Below are positions 1 to 6,394 of a stretch of 6,394 nt of DNA, piece after piece (position 1 is the first letter of the stretch; every line of letters starts with the position of its first letter). This DNA comes from Oligoflexales bacterium (GTDB taxonomy: Bacteria; Bdellovibrionota; Oligoflexia; Oligoflexales; Oligoflexaceae), in NCBI GenBank assembly GCA_015232735.1, contig JADFZC010000149.1, positions 1-6,394 on the forward strand, given 5' to 3'. Both the position numbers and the translations under genes were made by a program. Below the pieces are notes generated by a model. That model was not told where the DNA came from. It was given only the letters and a program-made list of their open reading frames with translations, and did not search any database.

Positions 1-762
1 GTAAAGTACATAATAAACAAAATTCATATTTCCTGAAGATATCGCCAAAAGCAGATTATAGAGTATCATGACAAGGATAATGCCGTTATACAGAAACTGG
101 GCTGCGTATTCATGCTTCTTTTCAACCGCGAATTTTTTCAAGGACCATAGAAAAAGTGGTATCTGTATTGAGCCGCTGCTTTTGATTTTGAGATAAAAAG
201 TCTCGCCATCAGGATTTTCGAGTGTCAGGGGAAAGACTGTGTTTATATAGTCAAGTTCACGTTCCTTGAATGGAAACAGGTTTCCGCCTCTGCTTGCTTT
301 TACAAGTCCGTCCAGGCCTGTATAATAAAATTCTATTTCGTTTAACAGTGGATAGCCCACCTCCAGGTACCAGTTTTTTTCCAATTTCGGATCAGGCTTG
401 ATCTTGAATTTCAGCCAGTATGTGGAACCTGTGTATCCGAAGTTTGGCACATCCCACATGCTTTTTTTCCACAAGATGTTGATTTTTTTTGACTGAATAT
501 CGTCATAAGTCACCGTTCCCGCCTTATCCTCAAAATATTCAACATTTTTTCCAAGATCATATTTTTCCATTCCGGCACTGACCAGGACTGTCAGGTCAGA
601 AACATTTTTTGCCGGCAATGCGGATGAGGGGAATTTGCTCAAATTCGATGTGTCATTGTTTTCAAGCGATATCGCCCTGTCACAGGAAGAGCCTATTAAA
701 AACGACAATCCGATGGAAATAAAAAGAATCCATAGGAATTCAGCGATATTCAGGCTTTTCAT
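1..762 (-). CDS. 7TMR-DISM family membrane sensor protein, N-terminal part (cut by left window edge)
   Basis: The first 254 codons of a gene that runs off the left edge; no stop occurs in this frame. Residues about 1-26 form a hydrophobic signal sequence or anchor (the LIGSSC end is only a poor lipobox). Residues about 60-212 resemble the extracellular 7TMR-DISMED2 beta-sandwich domain, with the typical PNFGYTGSTYWLKF stretch at 107-120 and a later FYLKIKSSG stretch. From about residue 220 the first membrane helix of a 7TM-DISM domain begins (LVMILYNLLLAIS), and the window ends in the second. It is a clear paralogue of the hybrid kinase at 2454-6179, which has VMILYNLFLFVS at the equivalent place. 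Family members sense extracellular, often carbohydrate-like, ligands and usually pass the signal to a kinase, cyclase, GGDEF or phosphatase domain; the output domain here lies outside the window. The ATG at 762 is chosen because AGGGG lies 8 bases upstream. An in-frame ATG at 798 and a TTG at 825 are less likely. Confidence 0.88.
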   Translation of the reverse strand, partial: MKSLNIAEFLWILFISIGLSFLIGSSCDRAISLENNDTSNLSKFPSSALPAKNVSDLTVLVSAGMEKYDLGKNVEYFEDKAGTVTYDDIQSKKINILWKKSMWDVPNFGYTGSTYWLKFKIKPDPKLEKNWYLEVGYPLLNEIEFYYTGLDGLVKASRGGNLFPFKERELDYINTVFPLTLENPDGETFYLKIKSSGSIQIPLFLWSLKKFAVEKKHEYAAQFLYNGIILVMILYNLLLAISSGNMNFVYYVLY

Positions 763-770
763 GGGAAATT

Positions 771-775
771 CCCCT
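771..775 (-). promoter_or_regulatory. Ribosome binding site deciding the start of the left 7TMR-DISM gene
   Basis: AGGGG on the minus strand, 8 bases before the ATG at 762. The in-frame upstream ATG at 798 has only an A-rich stretch in front of it. This supports the shorter start, which also places the hydrophobic signal sequence near the N-terminus. Confidence 0.55.
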
Positions 776-796
776 GAATTTTCTTCAGGCGTGAGC

Positions 797-825
797 ATTC
801 TTTTTTTGAAAAATGTTCGTTTCAA
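797..825 (-). promoter_or_regulatory. Candidate sigma70-type promoter for the left 7TMR-DISM gene
   Basis: On the minus strand TTGAAA (820-825, 5 of 6 to TTGACA) is followed after exactly 17 bases by AAGAAT (797-802, 4 of 6 to TATAAT). The start of transcription would fall near 790, just upstream of the AGGGG ribosome site. The region is AT-rich, so a match of this quality can arise by chance. Confidence 0.25.
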
Positions 826-1116
826 GAGATTATTTCCCTCTCAAAATGTTTTTTTAAAAGCGATCATCATTTAGTGGCAGAAAACGAGTTTGGAATTTGC
901 TCATTTTCCGTCAGAAAAAGTTATCCTTTTGAGAAAAAGGTCCATGATATGTTTCGGCAATTTACCGGTTTTATTTATTTGGAATATAGGCGCCAAGGTT
1001 GGGTTTATTCAAAAAATATAAATAAATGTCTTCTGGTTATGGCTGGTTGGGGGGATGGGGAAAAATTGGAACGGCTTCAGAGGGAACACAATACGGTCCA
1101 GTAATGGGCCCCGATG

Positions 1117-2256
1117 TCACAGGGCCTTCAGCTCGGCTGCGGCTATGATAACCTTCTGAATCTCCGAGGTGCCTTCATAAATTTCCGTGATCTTTGCATC
1201 TCTGAAATGCCTTTCAACCGGATATTCCTTGGTATAGCCGTTGCCGCCGACAATTTGAATTGCCTTGGTCGTTATCCACATTGCCGATTCAGCGGCATAC
1301 AGCTTGGCCTGTGCGCTTGCTTTTGAGTAGTCAAGACCTATGTCCTTAAGTTCGCTCGCATGATGCACAAGAAGCCTTGAAGCGGCCAGCCTTGTACTCA
1401 TTTCTGCGATCATAAACTGTATTCCCTGGAGGCTGGATATGGGACTGCCAAACTGAATCCTCTCAGTTGAATATTTTTTGGCATATCTGAAAGCCGCTTC
1501 AGCTATCCCGACTGCCTGTGCACCGATGCTGATCCTTCCGCTGTTCAGGGTATGCATGGCAATCTTGAAACCCTTCTCCCGCTCTCCAAGGAGATTCTCC
1601 TTTGGAACCTGGACTTTGTCCAAGAATATCTGGGCGGTGGAGGATCCTTTTATCCCCAGTTTTTTCTCGCATCGGTTGACACTGAATCCCGGCGTCTTTG
1701 TCTCGACAATAAACGCGGAAATACCCCTGTGATCCTTTGTATTTGTTGTTTTGGCAAAGACAATGGCCACATCCGCTTCCTTGCCGTTTGTGACAAAACT
1801 CTTGGTCCCTGTGAGTTCGTAATGGGTGCCTTTGTCAGAAGCCACTGTCTGGATGGAACCTGCGTCGCTTCCGGCATTCGGTTCCGTCAGACAGAAACAT
1901 CCTACATGTTCTCCTGATGCCAGTTTGGGCAGATACTTTCGTTTCTGACTGTCAGTGCCAAAATCTATGATGGGACCGTTGGCGAGCGAGTTTTGAGCGG
2001 CCACCAGCACTCCACAGGATGCACATCCCCTTGATATTTCTTCTACAATTATGGAGTATTCAATTGATTTCATGCCGCTGCCGCCATATTCCTCCGGTAC
2101 GAGGATCCCCATAAAACCGTTCTCTGCAATCTTGGCTCTCAAATCCTTGGGAATCTCGCCTTCTTCATCGATGGCAGCTGCCCTGGGCATAATCTCATTG
2201 TTTGAAAATTTCTCGACCGCATCCTTTACAACGCTGTATTCCTTATCAATAATCAT
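1117..2256 (-). CDS. Acyl-CoA dehydrogenase (short-chain/butyryl-CoA dehydrogenase-like)
   Basis: A complete 379-residue FAD-dependent acyl-CoA dehydrogenase, matching the usual length of about 380. It should oxidise an acyl-CoA thioester to the trans-2-enoyl-CoA in the cytoplasm, passing electrons to an electron-transfer flavoprotein. Both family signatures are intact: [13 protein letters not shown] at 122-134 and the Q334-to-D353 signature containing VGGNGY. The catalytic base is Glu361 in IYEGTSE, the position used by short-chain, medium-chain and glutaryl-type enzymes. ERIQFG at 265-270 belongs to the C-terminal helical domain. The ATG at 2256 is preferred over the upstream in-frame ATG at 2340 because AGGAGAGGG ends 6 bases before it and the longer form would add 28 residues unlike the family. 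Chain-length specificity cannot be read from the sequence. No ETF, hydratase or thiolase gene is in the window. The only other fatty-acid hint is a ligase-like remnant upstream (2393-2467). Confidence 0.95.
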   Translation of the reverse strand: MIIDKEYSVVKDAVEKFSNNEIMPRAAAIDEEGEIPKDLRAKIAENGFMGILVPEEYGGSGMKSIEYSIIVEEISRGCASCGVLVAAQNSLANGPIIDFGTDSQKRKYLPKLASGEHVGCFCLTEPNAGSDAGSIQTVASDKGTHYELTGTKSFVTNGKEADVAIVFAKTTNTKDHRGISAFIVETKTPGFSVNRCEKKLGIKGSSTAQIFLDKVQVPKENLLGEREKGFKIAMHTLNSGRISIGAQAVGIAEAAFRYAKKYSTERIQFGSPISSLQGIQFMIAEMSTRLAASRLLVHHASELKDIGLDYSKASAQAKLYAAESAMWITTKAIQIVGGNGYTKEYPVERHFRDAKITEIYEGTSEIQKVIIAAAELKAL

Positions 2257-2262
2257 AAGAGT

Positions 2263-2271
2263 CCCTCTCCT
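2263..2271 (-). promoter_or_regulatory. Strong ribosome binding site deciding the acyl-CoA dehydrogenase start
   Basis: AGGAGAGGG on the minus strand ends 6 bases before the ATG at 2256. It is the best Shine-Dalgarno match in the window and argues against the longer reading from 2340. Confidence 0.7.
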
Positions 2272-2308
2272 TGCATCCATCTTGTTCAATTCAAAAATCA
2301 ACCCGACA

Positions 2309-2337
2309 ACCATATCAAAAGGATGAAATAAAGACAA
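2309..2337 (-). promoter_or_regulatory. Candidate promoter for the acyl-CoA dehydrogenase gene
   Basis: On the minus strand TTGTCT (2332-2337, 4 of 6) and TATGGT (2309-2314, 4 of 6) are separated by exactly 17 bases. Transcription would begin near 2302 and give a leader of about 45 bases ahead of the ATG at 2256. The match is weak and rests on spacing and position only. Confidence 0.25.
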
Positions 2338-2364
2338 CATATACCAAATCCAGGGCTGCGATCG

Positions 2365-2377
2365 GATAACCGTTATC
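2365..2377. promoter_or_regulatory. Perfect 13-base dyad, possible operator upstream of the acyl-CoA dehydrogenase
   Basis: GATAAC-C-GTTATC is a perfect inverted repeat with 6-base arms around one central base, 109 bases upstream of the dehydrogenase start and about 30 bases upstream of the candidate -35 box. The size and symmetry would suit a dimeric repressor or activator. The family of the binding protein cannot be told, and no second copy was noticed in the window. Confidence 0.35.
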
Positions 2378-2392
2378 AGGCAGGTAAAGATA

Positions 2393-2467
2393 TCAAAGGC
2401 TCTGTGACTTAAGGTTCTTCAGTTCAAATTTTTTAATTTTTCCATTTGGGTTGTCAGGCGGTTTCTT
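2393..2467 (-). pseudogene. C-terminal remnant of an acyl-CoA ligase (AMP-binding enzyme) gene
   Basis: In a frame different from the kinase gene, the minus strand reads ...[20 protein letters not shown] followed by TGA at 2395-2393. The block NPNGKIKKFEL has the form of the C-terminal A10 motif of acyl-CoA synthetases and related adenylate-forming enzymes (P-x-G-K-I-x-K-x-x-L), whose Lys acts in adenylation, and these proteins normally end 10-20 residues later, as here. The frame is closed by a TGA at 2470-2468 only 24 codons upstream, inside the last codons of the kinase gene, and the resemblance fades before the DNPNGK block. There is no room for a start or a full gene. The position, 136 bases before an acyl-CoA dehydrogenase, is where a ligase gene would be expected. 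I read it as the surviving tail of a disrupted ligase gene. A chance resemblance of about 14 residues is the alternative. Confidence 0.55.
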
Positions 2468-5400
2468 TCATTGTGGAAGATGGGTCAATCAAAAGGGCAA
2501 CGGTCATTTTCCTGCCCGTCCCCTCCAGTATGAAATTTTCATGTTTCACCCACATTTCCGGCTTCAGGTAATCCCTGCCATCCTTGGAAATGAGAATTTC
2601 GCCATCCTTTGCAAAGGCCTCTATCTGCCTGGTTATATGCACTGCGGTTCCAATAGCGGTATAATCTGTTCTCAAAGGGCTTCCTATGGCGCCTACCACG
2701 GCTTCGCCATAATGAATTGCCATCTTGTAATTGAAAGTCATCTCGTATTTGGCATTCCAAAGATTCAAAAGGGAAGTCAGCTTTTTGCTCATGTTTATCG
2801 CGCAGACGGCGGCCTGTTCCACCTGGACCTCGGCGGTTTCATTTGTCGGGACACCAAAAAGAGCTCTGATGGAGCCATCCTCGAAACGGTCGACGATACC
2901 CTTGCTGGAAAAAATGATTGAGGTCATTTCAGAATAGTACTCGCATAAAATGTCCGCTATGTTCAAGGGGCCGAGTTCATCGAGGTTTTCTTTGAAACGA
3001 CTGATATTTACGATAAGGATCGTCACCTTGGTGTTTTTGGGCTTGTTGTCGAATACTGATTCTCCCTCGAGAATGCCTTTTATCAGTTCCGGCGGCAGAA
3101 ATCGTCTCAAAACCCCGTCGGCAATCTCCCTGTTCAGGGCTGAAATCCGCATCTCGCCTTTCTTGAGTTTTAACAGGTTTTTAACGAGACTTAAAAGTTC
3201 AAGTTTGTCAAATGGCTTGCCAAGGAATGCATCGGCGCCCAGATGCAAGCCCTCCTTTTTTGATACCGGGTCGTTTTTGGCTGTCAGAAGGATTGCGGGA
3301 ATGGATGACAGCTGATTGTCCTCCTTTATTTTTTGAATAAACTCAGGACCGGACATAACCGGCATCATCCAGTCGGACAGGATTATGTCAGGTCTGTCGA
3401 AGCGGCATTTTGATAAAGCCTCTTTTCCATTCAGCGCCGTGGATACTCTGTATCCGGACTCCTTGAAATATCCTGAAATCAACCGAAGCATGTCTATCGA
3501 ATCTTCAACCAGGAGAATATGCTCCGCCCCCTCTGAGCCTCGGCACTCGCTTTCAATCGCATCTCTTTGTTCCGCTTCACGGGTCTCATCCATTTCTGCA
3601 AGATGCCAGTCCCTGATTTTTATCTCCCCGGCTGTTTCCGGCGATGCGCTGTCTCTGATTTCAAGGAGTTCCTTCATTATTTCATCCAGGACAGAGGCCG
3701 TATCCCAGGGATATTTAAACTGCCTTGCCTTGATATTCAATTTTTCTATTTCATTTGCGTGATTTTCCGATTTGTCCGAATGCAGCAAATATATTTTTGA
3801 TGACGGGTTATAGAAACCGAATTCCTGGATGCTCCTGTTCGCATACATCCCCAAAAGGTCAACGTCGATGACAAAGGCCCGTACGCTAAATTTCCTGGAT
3901 ATTTCCCTTATTTCCAAAATATCACCGATGACTCTGACTTTCATGGATCTCTCATAAGCGGATACGACATTTTCAACGGAGCATCTGAGCGTGTTGTCAC
4001 TTATTGCAATTACAATATCGATGGAAGGGCTGATCGTTTTCAGTACTGGAAATATTGCGGAAAAACAGCTCCCTCTCCCGTAGACGCTGGAGACATCCAC
4101 CCGGCCCCCCATTTTTTCAGTGAGCTCCTTGGTTAAAGCGAGACCGATGCCGGAGCCGTCGCAGGTTTTTGGATGCGTGTCATCAACCTGGGCAAAAAGG
4201 TTGAAGAGTTTTTTCAGATTCTCCTCGGTTATGCCTGGTCCGTCATCTATGACAGATATTATCGCCTCATTTTCTATCTTTTGGAGGTTTAGGGTGATAT
4301 TTCCATTTTCCCCAACAAATTTAAGGGCGTTTGAAAGATAGTTGAAAATGATTTTTTCCAGCGCATCGGTCTGCCCTCTTATGTAAATATTCTGGAGATT
4401 TTCCGCATCGTAGGGCATGTCATTTATTTTCATGCTGAACTTTACATTCTTTTTGTTTACGGCTTCCCTGAAATAGTCTCCTATTGCCTTTACAAGTTCG
4501 TTCATATTTACCGGCACAAGTTCAATTGAACTGTTTGCGATTGAATATTTCTGAAAATCAAGAAGCTGGTTGACAAGCCTGAGGAGTCTTCTGGAATTTT
4601 TCAGTGCCGTTATGATGTTGACATTTTCCGGCATCCTTGCTGATTCGCTTTCAAGGGGATTGAGAATCAGGGTTATGGGGGTTCTGATCTCATGGGAAAT
4701 TCCCTGGAAAAAGCTTGTTTTAAGCCTGTCCATCTCCTTTAATTTGCTGTTTGCCACGACAAGCTCCCCTGTTTTCTCCTCGACTTTTCTCTCAAGGGTG
4801 TTGTTGAGTTCCTCTATGTTTTTTCTTGCCTCGTCTTGCTCTATTCTTATCTTGTCGCCCAGGGCAAATGAAAGAAGCACGATTTCCAGGGCCGATCCTA
4901 TCTGTAAACTGTATTCTGTTATGAAAACTCTTGGAAGAACACCAGGGATCATAAGCCCAGTCATCACAGCTCCAATGAGCGTTGCACTGAATGCAAAAAA
5001 ATAAAACCTCGCAGGTCTGTATCCCTTGAACCAGGAGAATATTCCGGCCATAAACAAAATTGACGCGCCTATGACTGGAAGAGGCGGGGTCATTGCCGCC
5101 GCTCCCCTGATGCCTGTCATCGAAAAAAACAGAACTATTACTATCCATGGATAAAAAGCTGCACTGATAATGTAATGCATTAAAGGCTGCCTCGTTTTCG
5201 TCTGCAGAAACGCCTGCGTGAACAGGGCTATAAGGCCGCAGCTCAATGAAGCGAAAATATATGGGGAAAATTTTGAAAGGAACATATTTTCAGGCCATAG
5301 ATACTTGAAACCCAGACCGTTAAAAGACATCTGCAAAAGCAGGGATGAAAATGCGTAAAAGGAATATAGAATATAGACATGGCTTTTTATGGATACGAAC

Positions 5401-6179
5401 AGAAACAGGTTATAAAGAATCATTACCGTAATCATGCCGTAATAAAGGCCGTAGATGATGGTTTCCCTCGATTTGACCGAATGGAAATATTCATGGTCCC
5501 ATAAGGTCAGGGGCATTGTCATTGTACTGATGCTTTTGATGCGAAACATTATTAATACGCTATCGCCATCATACATGCTTAACGGGAAGACAAAATTTTG
5601 GTGATCCACTGGTCTGTGATAATAGGGATACTGGTTGCCTGTTTTAATCAAGCGCGAGTTTCCGTCTTTCGTGAACGCATAAAACTCAACGTAATTGAGA
5701 AAATGATAAGAAAGTTCAATGAAAAATTCGTCTCTCGCCGTGCTTCTGTTTTCAACTGCCAATCTCAGCCAGTATACTGATTCCGTATATCCCAGATTTG
5801 GAATCTTTTCATCACGGTGTGGTCTCCATTGCAGAGAGCCGCTTTTTCCTTCGAGAATCATTGAAGCATCAAGAAGGCCTGAAGGATCTTCCGCATAATC
5901 CAGATATTTTGAAAGGGCAATCCTTCCATCCCCGTCGTTTATGACTGCCTTTGGAATTTTTGACGTTATTTCCTCAAACGATGTTTGAACCGTCTTGCGG
6001 TCAACTGCTGAAACTTCCACTTCCGCGTGGACTGTCCTGTAACCTTTTTGCTCCCCGGCATGCACATTCTTTGAGACGGGGAGAATTAAAATCGGCACTA
6101 AAGCGATCAGCATCTTTGCCATGGCTGCTTTGGCAATGCACAATTTTTTTAGAATCACAATATTTTCCGTCCTGTTCAT
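2454..6179 (-). CDS. Hybrid sensor histidine kinase: 7TMR-DISM, HisKA, HATPase, two receiver-like domains and a degenerate class III cyclase domain
   Basis: A complete 1241-residue inner-membrane signalling protein. A signal sequence (about 1-41, possible cleavage after VHA) is followed by an extracellular 7TMR-DISMED2-like domain (about 85-232, NLGYTESVYWLRL) and seven membrane helices (about 241-441). A coiled coil (about 445-486) leads to the kinase: H-box SHEIRTP with phosphoacceptor His496, N-box Asn613/Asn617, G1 DDGPGI at 645-650 and G2 GSGIGL at 675-680, so it looks catalytically competent. Residues about 718-840 resemble a worn receiver. Residues 886-1006 are a canonical receiver with Asp893, phosphoacceptor Asp936, Thr966 and Lys988. 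Residues about 1045-1232 fold like a class III adenylyl/guanylyl cyclase but lack key catalytic residues: Asn1058 replaces the first metal Asp, Gly1102 the second, and His1181 and Gln1185 replace the transition-state Asn and Arg; Asp1172 of DYTAIG is kept. The ATG at 6179 overlaps the upstream cyclase stop as ATGA and has only a weak ribosome site, suggesting translational coupling. Met20 and Met23 are alternative starts without a ribosome site. Confidence 0.93.
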   Translation of the reverse strand: MNRTENIVILKKLCIAKAAMAKMLIALVPILILPVSKNVHAGEQKGYRTVHAEVEVSAVDRKTVQTSFEEITSKIPKAVINDGDGRIALSKYLDYAEDPSGLLDASMILEGKSGSLQWRPHRDEKIPNLGYTESVYWLRLAVENRSTARDEFFIELSYHFLNYVEFYAFTKDGNSRLIKTGNQYPYYHRPVDHQNFVFPLSMYDGDSVLIMFRIKSISTMTMPLTLWDHEYFHSVKSRETIIYGLYYGMITVMILYNLFLFVSIKSHVYILYSFYAFSSLLLQMSFNGLGFKYLWPENMFLSKFSPYIFASLSCGLIALFTQAFLQTKTRQPLMHYIISAAFYPWIVIVLFFSMTGIRGAAAMTPPLPVIGASILFMAGIFSWFKGYRPARFYFFAFSATLIGAVMTGLMIPGVLPRVFITEYSLQIGSALEIVLLSFALGDKIRIEQDEARKNIEELNNTLERKVEEKTGELVVANSKLKEMDRLKTSFFQGISHEIRTPITLILNPLESESARMPENVNIITALKNSRRLLRLVNQLLDFQKYSIANSSIELVPVNMNELVKAIGDYFREAVNKKNVKFSMKINDMPYDAENLQNIYIRGQTDALEKIIFNYLSNALKFVGENGNITLNLQKIENEAIISVIDDGPGITEENLKKLFNLFAQVDDTHPKTCDGSGIGLALTKELTEKMGGRVDVSSVYGRGSCFSAIFPVLKTISPSIDIVIAISDNTLRCSVENVVSAYERSMKVRVIGDILEIREISRKFSVRAFVIDVDLLGMYANRSIQEFGFYNPSSKIYLLHSDKSENHANEIEKLNIKARQFKYPWDTASVLDEIMKELLEIRDSASPETAGEIKIRDWHLAEMDETREAEQRDAIESECRGSEGAEHILLVEDSIDMLRLISGYFKESGYRVSTALNGKEALSKCRFDRPDIILSDWMMPVMSGPEFIQKIKEDNQLSSIPAILLTAKNDPVSKKEGLHLGADAFLGKPFDKLELLSLVKNLLKLKKGEMRISALNREIADGVLRRFLPPELIKGILEGESVFDNKPKNTKVTILIVNISRFKENLDELGPLNIADILCEYYSEMTSIIFSSKGIVDRFEDGSIRALFGVPTNETAEVQVEQAAVCAINMSKKLTSLLNLWNAKYEMTFNYKMAIHYGEAVVGAIGSPLRTDYTAIGTAVHITRQIEAFAKDGEILISKDGRDYLKPEMWVKHENFILEGTGRKMTVALLIDPSSTMKETA

Positions 6180-6394
6180 ACAGCCTGCCTGTCATTGTTT
6201 GAAGCGTCACCTGCAAACTCCGGCGCATTTTCATGCACTATCTTGTAAAGAGCCGTATCTCCAATGCCTTTCAGATTGAATATCCCCGCTTTGCGCCACT
6301 TGTAGCCCGCAAGATTGTCTCTTACACTTGATGAAAAGAATATCTCTCCCGGTTCTGCTGTTTTTTCTATCCGTGATGCCAAATTCACTATCGG
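6176..6394 (-). CDS. Class III adenylate/guanylate cyclase domain protein, C-terminal end (cut by right window edge)
   Basis: The last 72 residues of a gene entering from the right edge. It opens within the cyclase catalytic core at PIVNLASRIE, which holds the transition-state Asn and Arg (VNxAxR), and continues with the typical closing part: EPGEIFFSSSV, then GIFNLKGIGDTALYKIV, the usual GK-G-x-x-x-x-VY-like final strand. About 17 residues follow before the TGA. The class makes cAMP or cGMP from ATP or GTP as a dimer with two shared active sites. Which nucleotide is used, and whether the metal-binding Asp residues are present, lies outside the window. Its stop overlaps the hybrid kinase start by four bases (ATGA at 6179-6176), so the two are almost certainly in one operon. 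An apparent start at the GTG at 6388 is only the Val of VNLASR and should not be used. Confidence 0.88.
   Translation of the reverse strand, partial: PIVNLASRIEKTAEPGEIFFSSSVRDNLAGYKWRKAGIFNLKGIGDTALYKIVHENAPEFAGDASNNDRQAV

Larger units (their letters stand above)
763..1116. other. 354-base intergenic stretch without a supportable gene
   Basis: It lies between the acyl-CoA dehydrogenase stop and the next minus-strand start. It is AT-rich and contains a candidate promoter (797-825), a small hairpin CCTTTT-GAGA-AAAAGG at 925-940, and an AT-only inverted repeat around 1003-1025. I see no GC-rich stem followed by a T tract that would make a convincing terminator for the dehydrogenase gene. A plus-strand reading frame from a GTG at 874 to 1104 shows no recognisable domain, no good ribosome site and odd composition, and is taken as chance. 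Confidence 0.6.

Noticed and set aside
925..940. Hairpin CCTTTT-GAGA-AAAAGG as a terminator
   Set aside because: The stem is short and AT-rich, has no T tract after it on the minus strand, and lies about 180 bases past the dehydrogenase stop, so it is too weak to call.
874..1104. Plus-strand reading frame of 76 codons from a GTG in the intergenic stretch
   Set aside because: It has no recognisable domain and no good ribosome binding site, lies opposite to all other genes and has low-complexity, unusual composition. It is best explained as a chance frame.
1478..1917. Plus-strand and second minus-frame open frames inside the dehydrogenase gene
   Set aside because: They lie wholly within a gene with intact family signatures and are shadows of its codon pattern.
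2257..2340. 28-residue N-terminal extension of the acyl-CoA dehydrogenase
   Set aside because: The extension is unlike the family. A strong AGGAGAGGG site precedes the ATG at 2256, and the 379-residue product has the normal length.
2427..2440. AT-only inverted repeat after the kinase stop as a terminator
   Set aside because: The AAATT/AATTT stem has no GC pairs and the sequence is better explained as the coding tail of the ligase remnant.
2451..5004. Several plus-strand frames of 68-156 codons across the hybrid kinase gene
   Set aside because: They overlap a continuous, well-conserved 1241-codon gene and show no domain of their own.

Overview
The window reads as a minus-strand cluster of large membrane signalling genes with one fatty-acid oxidation gene among them. 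In transcription order, from high to low coordinates, it holds: the C-terminal end of a class III nucleotide cyclase protein (cut by the right edge); a 1241-residue hybrid sensor kinase carrying a 7TMR-DISM sensor, a histidine kinase, two receiver-like domains and a cyclase-like domain; a short out-of-frame remnant resembling the C-terminus of an acyl-CoA ligase; a complete acyl-CoA dehydrogenase; a 354-base stretch with no supportable gene; and the first 254 codons of a second 7TMR-DISM protein (cut by the left edge). No tRNA, rRNA, CRISPR array or insertion sequence is visible.

The organism is a bacterium with a moderately AT-rich genome. Several 7TMR-DISM proteins, a hybrid kinase fused to a class III cyclase domain and a lone acyl-CoA dehydrogenase would fit a spirochaete (Leptospira-like lineages are rich in such fusions) or a deltaproteobacterial-type environmental bacterium. 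This is an inference from gene content only, and no marker gene settles it.

The right-hand pair forms a clear functional unit. The upstream cyclase gene and the hybrid kinase overlap by ATGA, so they are probably co-translated. The upstream cyclase fragment keeps the catalytic Asn and Arg (VNLASR). The cyclase-like domain at the end of the kinase has lost both metal-binding Asp residues and the Asn/Arg pair, so it looks like a non-catalytic partner or regulatory domain. A plausible but unproven model is that an external signal sensed by the 7TMR-DISM module controls phosphorelay, and the receiver plus pseudo-cyclase then modulates the neighbouring cyclase.

The middle region carries a possible scar. 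Immediately after the kinase stop, in another frame, the sequence encodes a typical ligase A10-type tail (NPNGKIKKFEL...) ending 136 bases before the acyl-CoA dehydrogenase start. This suggests that an acyl-CoA ligase/dehydrogenase operon was disrupted when the signalling genes arrived, leaving the dehydrogenase with its own upstream region, which contains a perfect dyad and a weak candidate promoter.
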